NCBI RefSeq assembly: GCF_022387135.1
Contig: NZ_CP092462.1
Location: forward strand, 5,098,501-5,162,500
DNA: 64,000 bases
Origin: Comamonas sp. B21-038
Lineage (GTDB): Bacteria; Pseudomonadota; Gammaproteobacteria; Burkholderiales; Burkholderiaceae_C
Reading direction: 5' to 3'
Positions 26,101 to 34,915 of this stretch are shown piece by piece. Every line of letters starts with the position of its first letter. The stretch's first letter is position 1. Below the pieces are notes generated by a model. The model was not told the DNA's origin and did not search any database. It worked only from the letters and a program-made list of their open reading frames with translations. The position numbers and the translations under genes are program-made.

Positions 26101-26827
26101 CGATCGCTAGCAGTGCATGGGCCTGGGCGGCGGCGGCATCGCTGCTGGGGCGGATGCTGCAGATGAACTGGTAGGCCAGCGCATCGGGCTGGGCCAGCAG
26201 GTAGCGCATCACCGCGGGTGGCAGGCTGTCGGCGGTGGTGCGGGCAAACTCGGATTCGTCGAGCGGGCGATCGACGGTCTCCAGCGATTGCACGCTCCAC
26301 TGGCCCTCTTTCATCAGCCGCAGCAGCGACTGGCGCGTGAAAAAGCGCAGATGCGTGCGGTCGAGCAGGCCTTCCTCGCGGTAGCGCAGTTCGCCCTGCA
26401 TCAGCTCCATGACCAAGCCGCAATAACCGGCATTGGGGATGGAGACCAGGATTTCACCGTTTTCTGCCAGCAGATCACGGCAGTCGGCCAGCAATTGCTC
26501 TGGTTGGCGCAGATGCTCAAGGACATCCGCGCAAACGATATAGTCATACTGACGCCGCGTAAAAGCCTCAGCCAGGTTGATCTGTTCCAGATCCGCCACA
26601 GCGAGATCGCGATAATACGGCCTGGCGAGCGCGGCCTCTTCGGCACTGAACGTCACCCCATCCAGGATGCAGGCCTTGTGCTGCTGCAGGTACTGGCCCA
26701 GCACGCCTGGGCCGCAGCCCAGATCGAGCACACGGGCGCCCGGCTGTATCTTGTTCGCCAGCACGGACAGCGAGCTGCGTTGCTGGAGATCGATGTGGCG
26801 GGTGTAGACGTGGTGTTCGCGGGTCAT
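23132..26827 (-). CDS. methyltransferase-coiled coil-GT2-GT4 multidomain glycan enzyme
   Basis: At 1231 residues this is the largest gene here. Order: class I methyltransferase (about 1-200; VLDLGCGPGVLGQYL near 39), a beta-rich middle, a coiled coil rich in Gln (about 415-500), a GT2 domain (about 565-800; VDIIVPVYRG, VINDASPE, LLLNSDTEV) and a C-terminal GT4-like domain (about 850-1210; VLHNAGGGTLRHVKEL, APDIGAFPERL). Such fusions build and modify the end of a surface polysaccharide. The first Met of the longer open frame is 25 codons upstream in an unlikely leader; the Met in MTREHHVYTRHIDLQQ was chosen as it starts the domain. It is divergent from the GT at 26888, with 60 bp between. Confidence 0.9.
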   Translation of the reverse strand: MTREHHVYTRHIDLQQRSSLSVLANKIQPGARVLDLGCGPGVLGQYLQQHKACILDGVTFSAEEAALARPYYRDLAVADLEQINLAEAFTRRQYDYIVCADVLEHLRQPEQLLADCRDLLAENGEILVSIPNAGYCGLVMELMQGELRYREEGLLDRTHLRFFTRQSLLRLMKEGQWSVQSLETVDRPLDESEFARTTADSLPPAVMRYLLAQPDALAYQFICSIRPSSDAAAAQAHALLAIESEANTAHASFTTNLYWADAGQFSESHKLIAKGQIGALQQNIRFALPRFEGAQPSLRWDPADRPGFLHLHAVRLYDASGVLRWRWQAEQPEALAQVPHSQISWQPAPATAPGSTLLLLTGDDPHLHLPIAPALLQDCLQTEGAVLEVSLGWPMSADYAALADSAQELQARIRHADTEVLRAQQAQADAHTQLRQLQAHMQDQRQNLEEAIAQQQEHIQGQQTHINNLQTHLSNIEASEAYRVGQKLASAKARLRGRPAPAPAVVHVPEPEPVQAVEAFDAAEVSAETQDEAVPAIVVEEASPSETLAEPVRPLAAAQPATMVDIIVPVYRGLGDTQRCLQSVLQAATQTNSQLVVINDASPEPELTAWLRELAQQDSRVHLLENDSNLGFVATVNRGMALNPSHDVLLLNSDTEVSHEWLDRLHRAAYSAEDVGSVTPLSNNATICSYPRFCEKNALPVDADLLRLNHLAASANAGQTVEVPTGVGFCMYIRRDCLAQTGLFDVEHFGKGYGEENDFCMRAHDLGWRHLLALDSVVLHTGGVSFGDSKTPREQAAYQTLLQLHPAYDSLVQAHLKANPAQAARNAIDKARLRQHPLPRILMVLHNAGGGTLRHVKELAHSLRDRAVSLALTPLEDNYIRLQWLDAAEGYDEEFHWPTQSEALVALLRELGVSHIHFHHLMGLNLEVMRLPELLGVRYDFTAHDYYAICPQINLMEPTHNAHYAALGVAQCPQCSGAEPAPTGEYIDAWRMRHRLFLNQARYVLAPSKDAALRMHHYFPDAPVRYVTHHDIPDAATLPVPKGQPLAPHAHLRVFILGGVSLAKGGDVMEAVALAAAKSQAPVELHLLGYPHRRMRTQPHASLTIHGPYDDADLPALMARLQPDVVWFPALWPETYSYTLSACLQAGVPVIAPDIGAFPERLAGRPWTWLRPWSTSADEWLALMLDIRQRQYIEGQPPLPAPAAAVDLKAQYLQPWSYGHDYLTGLRQSPH

Positions 26828-26887
26828 GGATATGGGAATGGATAGGAATTCTGCCGGGATAGGCCTGCACAGGCAGGTGAACAATGA

Positions 26888-27814
26888 ATGACTGACAAGC
26901 AAAATCGTGTGGCAATTCTATTGTCTACATTCAATGGCGAACGGTTTCTGCCTGCGCAGCTTGATTCCCTGCTGGCGCAGAGCCATGCAGGTTGCGATAT
27001 CTGGGTGCGCGACGATGGCTCGAGCGACCAGAGCCTGGCCATTGTCCGGCGCTATGCCAGCATCCATCCGAACATCCATTGCCAGGCAGGGCCAAACCTT
27101 GGTTTTGTAGCTAGTTTTTACGAATTATTGCAAAACGTGGGCGCGGGCTATGATTTCTATTTTTTCTGCGACCAGGACGATGTCTGGCTGCCCAGCAAGG
27201 TGAGCCGCGCGTTGGCGCTGTTGAACGCCGAGCAGGGCGCGGCACTGTACTGCTCGCGCACCCAGTATGTGGACCGTGAGCTGCAGCCCATCGGCCCCTC
27301 GCCCGATTATGACCGCAGCGCCATCGGCTGGGGCAATGCGCTGGTGCAGAACATTGCGACCGGTTGCACGATAGCCCTCAACAGTGCGGCGCGCGAGCGC
27401 CTGCTGTCGCAGCGCCCGGGCTTTTGCCTGGCGCACGACTGGTGGGCCTACCTGGTGGTATCGGCCTTTGGCCGGGTGGTGTTCGACAGCGAGAGCCACA
27501 TCCTCTACCGCCAGCATGGCAGCAACACCATCGGCATGCAAAAGCAGGGCCTGGCCGGCCAATGGGCGCGCGTACAGCGCTTTTGGCGCCGGCTGCGTCA
27601 GGCAGGGCCCGGCTGGATCGACCAACTGAGCGAGTTTGACCGGTTGCATGGCACCAGCCTGCCCGATGCCCAACGCCGCCAGCTGCGCATGCTGATCCGC
27701 TCGCGCAGCAGCTGGATCACCGCGCTGCGCGCCTCCGTCCAGCACTATTACTGGCGCATGAGTGCAGTCGACACGCTGATCCTGCGCGTGCTGCTCGCGC
27801 TGCGTCTGTACTGA
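26888..27814 (+). CDS. GT2 glycosyltransferase, rhamnosyltransferase-like
   Basis: The 308-residue protein has an N-terminal GT2 fold: VAILLSTFNGERFL, WVRDDGSSDQS (nucleotide-sugar Asp), FFCDQDDVWLP (DxD) and a C-terminal helical part with basic residues. The DQDDVW version is common in rhamnosyltransferases of O-antigen loci, and the dTDP-rhamnose genes are at the start of this window. The exact sugar cannot be read from sequence. It starts close to the divergent multidomain gene and probably shares its intergenic promoter region. Confidence 0.88.
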   Translation: MTDKQNRVAILLSTFNGERFLPAQLDSLLAQSHAGCDIWVRDDGSSDQSLAIVRRYASIHPNIHCQAGPNLGFVASFYELLQNVGAGYDFYFFCDQDDVWLPSKVSRALALLNAEQGAALYCSRTQYVDRELQPIGPSPDYDRSAIGWGNALVQNIATGCTIALNSAARERLLSQRPGFCLAHDWWAYLVVSAFGRVVFDSESHILYRQHGSNTIGMQKQGLAGQWARVQRFWRRLRQAGPGWIDQLSEFDRLHGTSLPDAQRRQLRMLIRSRSSWITALRASVQHYYWRMSAVDTLILRVLLALRLY

Positions 27815-27880
27815 GGCGCGCTGTTACACGTGGACGGCGGGCAGATTTCTGGGCTGACCGCTGATGGATAATGCCCGCTG

Positions 27881-28672
27881 ATGTCCGCCAGCCCCACCTC
27901 TCCACTCCCGCCCATCGCCTTGTCCGTGGTCAGCCATGGCCATGGCACGATGGTGCAGCAGCTGCTCGATGCCTTGGCTGTGCATGGCGCGGGCGGCGCC
28001 GGTGTCAGCCGTGTGGTGCTGACCTTGAACCTGCCCGAGCCTGCGCCCGTGGCGCCTGCCGGCGGCTGGCCCTTTGTGCTGGAGCTGCGCCACAACACGG
28101 TGCCGCAAGGTTTTTCCGCCAACCACAATGCCGCCTTGGCTGGCGCGGCCGAGCCATTGGTCTGCGTGCTCAACCCCGATGTGGACCTGCGCGGCGGCAA
28201 TCCCTTTCCGGCCCTGGTGCGCGCGCTGCAGCGCCAAGGCGTGGGCCTGGCCTACCCGATGCAGGTGGATGAACATGGCCAGCTGCAGGACAGCGAGCGG
28301 GAGCTGCCCACCCCCTGGTCCTTGCTGCGCCGCTATGCAGTCAAACGGCGGGAGACCCGCGCCGAGTGGGTCAATGGCGCGATGTGGCTGCTACCTACCG
28401 CAGTCTGGCAGGGCATTGGCGGGCTCAATACCGCGTACTTCATGTACTGCGAGGATGTGGAGCTCTGCCTGCGCCTGCGCCTTGCGGGCTGGACCTTGGC
28501 GCGCGCGGATTGTGTGGTGGGCCATGCCGGCCAGCGGGCCAGCCACCGCCGGGCCCGCCATGCTTTGTGGCATATTCGCAGCTTGCTGCGGCTGTGGGCC
28601 TCGGCAGTTTTCTGGCGCGCCCGGGCCTTGCTCCGGCGTACTCCCACCGCAGCACTCACGATGACCGAATAA
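27881..28672 (+). CDS. GT2 glycosyltransferase
   Basis: This 263-residue protein is a compact GT2: SVVSHGHGTM at the N-terminus, NTVPQGFSANHNAAL, CVLNPDVDLRGG (DxD region) and YCEDVELCLRLRLAGW, the usual acceptor-binding signature of the WbbL/rhamnosyltransferase group. Its stop TAA shares one base with the ATG of the next gene (28672), so it is coupled to the WecA/MraY-like transferase. Confidence 0.88.
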   Translation: MSASPTSPLPPIALSVVSHGHGTMVQQLLDALAVHGAGGAGVSRVVLTLNLPEPAPVAPAGGWPFVLELRHNTVPQGFSANHNAALAGAAEPLVCVLNPDVDLRGGNPFPALVRALQRQGVGLAYPMQVDEHGQLQDSERELPTPWSLLRRYAVKRRETRAEWVNGAMWLLPTAVWQGIGGLNTAYFMYCEDVELCLRLRLAGWTLARADCVVGHAGQRASHRRARHALWHIRSLLRLWASAVFWRARALLRRTPTAALTMTE

Positions 28673-29772
28673 TGATTTTCCTGGCAGTGGTCGCTTTTCT
28701 CTGTACGCTGATTGGCGCGGGTTTCATCGTGCGCCGCATGCGCGGCCACGCCAAACGCTATGGCAAGGATTTGCCTCAGCGCTTCCACGTCGGCCACATT
28801 CCGCGCCTGGGCGGTCTGGCCATGTTCAGCAGCCTGGTGCTGACGGTCGGCGTCGCCGGGGTGCAGAACTGGTGGGGCTACTACGGCAATGCATTGCACT
28901 GGAACCAGTGGGTGCTCTACTTCTTCATGGCCATGCTGCCCGCCGTGGCGGGCGGCATTGCCGAGGACATGACCCAGCGCATGACCGTGCGCTACCGCCT
29001 GATCCTGACCTTGCTGACCGGCTTGCTGGCCGTCTACCTGCTGGGCATGACGGTGCCGCGCATGGGCCTGGTCTGGATGGACGCGGCACTGAGTGCCGCG
29101 CCTTGGCTGGGCATGGCACTGGCCGTGCTGGCGATTGCGGGCCTGCCGCATGCCTTCAACATCATCGATGGCTACAACGGGCTGGCCGGCATGGTGGCGG
29201 TCATCATCTGCGCGGCGCTCACCCATGTGGCGCTGCAGCTGGGCGACCGGGAGCTGGCCGCCATCCTGGTGATCACCGCAGCGGCCACCCTGGGTTTCAT
29301 GTTCTGGAACTACCCCATGGGCCAGCTGTTTGCCGGTGATGGCGGCGCCTATGTCTGGGGCATCGTGATCGCCTTTTGCAGCATCACCCTGGTGCAGCGC
29401 CACCCCATCGTCTCACCCTGGTTCCCGATGCTGCTGCTCATCTATCCGGTCTGGGAGACGATGTTCTCCATCTACCGCAAGCTCGCGCGGGGGGACTCGC
29501 CGGGCATGGCCGATGCGCTGCACCTGCACCAGCTGATCTACCGCCGTATCGTGCGCAGCGTGCTCGATGAAAATGCCGCGCGCCGCATGCTGCGGCGCAA
29601 TAACCGGACGGCTCCGTATTTGTGGGCGTTCACTTTGCTCACCGTGGTGCCGGCGGTCCTGTTCTGGCGCAACACCTATATCCTGATTGGTTTCTGCGCG
29701 CTGTTCTGTGTCTCCTACGTCGCTGCCTATCTGGTGATCGTGCGCTTCAAGCTGCCGGGCTGGATTCGCTGA
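28672..29772 (+). CDS. WecA/MraY-family undecaprenyl-phosphate sugar-phosphate transferase
   Basis: The 366-residue polytopic protein has about ten hydrophobic segments. Family motifs are HIPRLGGLAMF near residue 42, the DGYNGLAG loop (NIIDGYNGLAGM, near 164), FAGDGGAY (near 222) and a late HLHQLIYRR. It transfers a sugar-1-phosphate to undecaprenyl phosphate to start glycan synthesis. MraY itself would sit in the dcw cluster, so this is more likely the initiating enzyme for the surface polysaccharide made by the neighbouring genes. The start overlaps the previous stop by one base. Confidence 0.9.
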   Translation: MIFLAVVAFLCTLIGAGFIVRRMRGHAKRYGKDLPQRFHVGHIPRLGGLAMFSSLVLTVGVAGVQNWWGYYGNALHWNQWVLYFFMAMLPAVAGGIAEDMTQRMTVRYRLILTLLTGLLAVYLLGMTVPRMGLVWMDAALSAAPWLGMALAVLAIAGLPHAFNIIDGYNGLAGMVAVIICAALTHVALQLGDRELAAILVITAAATLGFMFWNYPMGQLFAGDGGAYVWGIVIAFCSITLVQRHPIVSPWFPMLLLIYPVWETMFSIYRKLARGDSPGMADALHLHQLIYRRIVRSVLDENAARRMLRRNNRTAPYLWAFTLLTVVPAVLFWRNTYILIGFCALFCVSYVAAYLVIVRFKLPGWIR

Positions 29773-29833
29773 TCAGCAGGCAGGCGGCACTTTGGGGCAC
29801 AATGCGCGTTTTGCATCTTCTCCGCTGCTGTAA

Positions 29834-30739
<906 letters not shown>

Positions 30740-30846
30740 TACATTTGATTGCGTAATTGAGTTGCGCATCTGGCAATGCACATGATTTTTATCATTTTTC
30801 TGCAGTTCTTTTGCAGTAAGATGTTACAGAGGGCCCAGGGTTGCGC

Positions 30847-30875
30847 TTGCAACCTGTGAGGCGAGTGCCTTACTT
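30847..30875 (+). promoter_or_regulatory. possible slmA promoter
   Basis: In the 200-bp AT-richer gap between argB and slmA, TTGCAA at 30847-30852 and TTACTT at 30870-30875 (spacing 17) form a moderate sigma-70-like pair. Also in this gap is ATGAT, TTTT, ATCAT at 30782-30795, a small inverted repeat of unknown meaning. The rest shows nothing I can assign. Confidence 0.3.
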
Positions 30876-30939
30876 TTATCAATAAAAAATACCTGGCGGT
30901 GTTGGGAGACTGCGTCGGGTGCAGCCTCATATTCAACGC

Positions 30940-31620
30940 ATGTCTGATCAAGAATCTTCTTTCGCCGCCGACCTTGTCGATGCGTCGCTAGAAGCCGCTA
31001 ACCCGGCACCTACCCGTAAACGTCCGAAACCCGGAGAGCGTCGAATCCAGATTCTGCAGACGCTGGCAGCCATGTTGGAGCAGCCCGGCGCAGACCGGAT
31101 CACCACGGCAGCGCTGGCCGCGCAAATGTCGATCAGCGAAGCGGCGCTGTACCGCCACTTCGCCAGCAAGGCCCAGATGTATGAGGGCCTGATCGAGTTC
31201 ATCGAGCAGTCCGTCTACAGCCTGGCCGTGCAGATCACCGGCCGCGATGTGCCCGACCCCGCCAAGACCGTGGAGCATGGCATTGCCCAGGCCCACCGCG
31301 TGGTGGCCATGGTGCTGCAGTTTGGCGAGCGCAACCCTGGCATGGTGCGTGTGATGCTGGGCGATGCGCTGCAGTCCGAAAACCCCCGCCTGCAGCAGCG
31401 CATGCAGCAGTTCTTCGAGCGCATCGAGACCACCTTGCGCCAATGCCTGCGCGTGGTACCCGGCGCTGACGCCTCGGCCACGCCGACGGTGGATGCCAAT
31501 GTGCGCTCCAGCGTTCTGATGTCGTTCCTGATTGGCCGCCTGCAGCGTTTTGCGCGTTCTGATTTCCGGCGCCTGCCCACCGAGCAGCTCGACAGCTGCC
31601 TGTCGTTGATGGCGCACTGA
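30940..31620 (+). CDS. slmA: nucleoid occlusion factor SlmA-like TetR protein
   Basis: The 226-residue TetR-family protein has the N-terminal helix-turn-helix ITTAALAAQMSISEAALYRHFASKAQMYEGL (about 60-90), which closely matches SlmA. In other bacteria SlmA binds chromosomal sites and blocks FtsZ ring formation over the nucleoid. The next segment (GNPG-like ERNPGMVRVMLGDAL) is also SlmA-like. GTG at 30919 is in frame but ATG at 30940 is preferred. A disordered acidic N-terminal extension of about 30 residues precedes the DNA-binding domain. The terminator at 31640 closes the unit. Confidence 0.87.
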   Translation: MSDQESSFAADLVDASLEAANPAPTRKRPKPGERRIQILQTLAAMLEQPGADRITTAALAAQMSISEAALYRHFASKAQMYEGLIEFIEQSVYSLAVQITGRDVPDPAKTVEHGIAQAHRVVAMVLQFGERNPGMVRVMLGDALQSENPRLQQRMQQFFERIETTLRQCLRVVPGADASATPTVDANVRSSVLMSFLIGRLQRFARSDFRRLPTEQLDSCLSLMAH

Positions 31621-31639
31621 CGCCGCCTGACTCCATCGC

Positions 31640-31676
31640 AAAAGCTGCTGAGCCTGCCCGGGCCAGCAGCTTTTTT
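31640..31676 (+). terminator. terminator after slmA
   Basis: AAAAGCTGCTG at 31640-31650 pairs with CAGCAGCTTTT at 31664-31674, with a GC-rich inner loop and a T-run to 31676. Strong intrinsic terminator. Confidence 0.9.
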
Positions 31677-31753
31677 CATGGCGGGTTTGCGCATGCCGTG
31701 GTTTACCCTTGCTTTGCACGGCAGCGGTTGGCAGCACACTGGGTTTGTGCAAG

Positions 31754-31787
31754 AATCAAAAAAAGAACGACCGTGCTATTTTTGATT
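31754..31787. promoter_or_regulatory. candidate operator upstream of the TetR regulator
   Basis: AATCAAAAA at 31754-31762 and TTTTTGATT at 31779-31787 form a perfect 9-bp inverted repeat with a 16-base spacer that contains ACGACCGT, a half-site pattern seen in TetR-regulated acyl-CoA gene clusters. The right arm ends one base before the ATG at 31789, so binding would block expression of the regulator and the acyl-CoA dehydrogenase operon behind it. Confidence 0.5.
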
Positions 31788-31788
31788 T

Positions 31789-32529
31789 ATGACCAAATCC
31801 CTTGCCTCTACACCGGCTCCCGCCGAGATGGCCAAGCTGGCCAAAGGCGCCCAGACGCGTGCTGCGATTGTGGACGCCGCCTTGTCCCTGGCCGCGCAAG
31901 AGGGGCTCGATGGCCTGTCGCTGGGCATGGTGGCACTGGCGATGGGGATGAGCAAGTCCGGCGTGTTTGCCCATTTTGGCTCGCGTGAGGAATTGCAGTG
32001 CTCGGTGGTGCGCGAATACCACGAGCGCTTTGAGCGCGAAATCTTTGTGCCCGCGCTGCAGGTGCCGCGCGGGCTGGCCCGCTTGCTGCACATGGCCACG
32101 GGCTGGATGGGCAGCACCGCCCAGCCCAATGACGCCAGCCGCCTCTACGGCAGCCTCTACATCAGCGGCGCGGTCGAGTTCGACGACCGGCCTGGCGATG
32201 TGCGCGATGCGCTGTCCGAATCGGTGCGCATCTGGATGGATGCGATGCGCCGGGCGATTGTGCAGTCGCAGACCGAAGGCCAGCTGCGCAGCGATGTGGC
32301 GCCCGACCAGGTGCTGTTCGAGCTGCACGGCGTCATCTTGTCGCTGCACTACGAAACCCGTTTTCTACACGGCCCGCTGGCGCTGAAGCATGCCGCCACC
32401 GCGCTGCGTAGCGTATTGCTGCGCTATGCAGTCCATCCCGAGCGCGAGGCTGCCTTGATCGATGCCGCGCTCGCCCCCTGCCTGGCGGCGCAGTCCGATG
32501 CGGCTGCGCCCGCTTCCGTTTCTGTTTGA
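31789..32529 (+). CDS. TetR-family regulator of the fatty-acid cluster
   Basis: This 246-residue regulator has an N-terminal helix-turn-helix (about 42-75; LGMVALAMGMSKSGVFAHFGSREEL) and a C-terminal ligand domain. It is 27 bp upstream of the acyl-CoA dehydrogenase gene on the same strand and has a palindrome at its own start, so it likely represses itself and the beta-oxidation genes and responds to an acyl-CoA. The ligand is inferred from context. It is not closely alike to SlmA just upstream. Confidence 0.9.
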   Translation: MTKSLASTPAPAEMAKLAKGAQTRAAIVDAALSLAAQEGLDGLSLGMVALAMGMSKSGVFAHFGSREELQCSVVREYHERFEREIFVPALQVPRGLARLLHMATGWMGSTAQPNDASRLYGSLYISGAVEFDDRPGDVRDALSESVRIWMDAMRRAIVQSQTEGQLRSDVAPDQVLFELHGVILSLHYETRFLHGPLALKHAATALRSVLLRYAVHPEREAALIDAALAPCLAAQSDAAAPASVSV

Positions 32530-32556
32530 CCTCGTCATTTTTCCAAAGGACTTTCC

Positions 32557-34359
<1,803 letters not shown>

Positions 34360-34398
34360 CACCTGCAGTGCTGCCGAAAACGACCCGAGGAGACCGTG

Positions 34399-34848
34399 AT
34401 GCAAACCTTGCTGAAACCTGTGCTGATGGTGGCTGGCAGCTTGGCGGTGGCACTGCCAGCGCTGGCTGCGGACATGTCGCCGGTGGGCCTGTGGCGCACC
34501 TTTGACGAGAAAAGTGGTGAACCCAAGTCCGAGGTGCGCATCAGCGACAGCGGCGGGGTGCTCAGCGGCAAGGTGGAAAAGCTGCTGCGCAAGGGCGCCG
34601 ATCCGCAGGCCGTCTGCGACCGCTGCACCGACGACCGCAAGGGCCAGCCGCTGGTGGGGCTAGAGATCATCCGGGGCGCCAAGCAGGCACAAGGCAAGGC
34701 GGTCTGGGAGGACGGCAAGATCCTCGACCCCGAAAACGGCAGCACCTACAGCCTCAAGCTCACGCCTGCCGACAACGGCAACAAGCTCGATGTGCGCGGA
34801 TCTATCGGCCCCTTTGGCCGCACGCAGACCTGGTCGCGCGTCGAATAG
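34399..34848 (+). CDS. DUF2147 secreted protein within the beta-oxidation operon
   Basis: The 149-residue protein has a signal peptide ending at ALPALAAD (about residue 25) and the DUF2147 pattern: SPVGLWRTFDEKSGEPKSEVRI, a CDRC motif (about 72-75), and GKILDPENGSTYSLKL. DUF2147 is a small beta-barrel family of unknown function. GAGGAG at 34387-34392 fits this ATG; an in-frame GTG is 3 bases upstream. An exported protein in a cytoplasmic fatty-acid operon is odd but I believe the pairing is repeated in related genomes. Confidence 0.87.
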   Translation: MQTLLKPVLMVAGSLAVALPALAADMSPVGLWRTFDEKSGEPKSEVRISDSGGVLSGKVEKLLRKGADPQAVCDRCTDDRKGQPLVGLEIIRGAKQAQGKAVWEDGKILDPENGSTYSLKLTPADNGNKLDVRGSIGPFGRTQTWSRVE

Positions 34849-34915
34849 GTTTGACTGAAACTGGCTGCCAGCCTGCAATTGAAAAGCGCTGGCGGCTCTC
34901 AAAAGTGGAGTAACC

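Noticed and set aside
21167..26110. Long plus-strand frames opposite the two minus-strand glycosyltransferase genes.
   Set aside because: Same antisense artefact: low-complexity Val/Gln/Gly/His composition, no recognisable domain.
30782..30795. ATGAT-TTTT-ATCAT as a Fur box.
   Set aside because: Spacing of four T does not fit the Fur consensus; no iron-linked gene is next to it.
30776..30859. A 27-codon frame (MHMIFII...) in the gap before slmA.
   Set aside because: No ribosome site and no likeness to a known small protein; the AT-rich region is better read as promoter.
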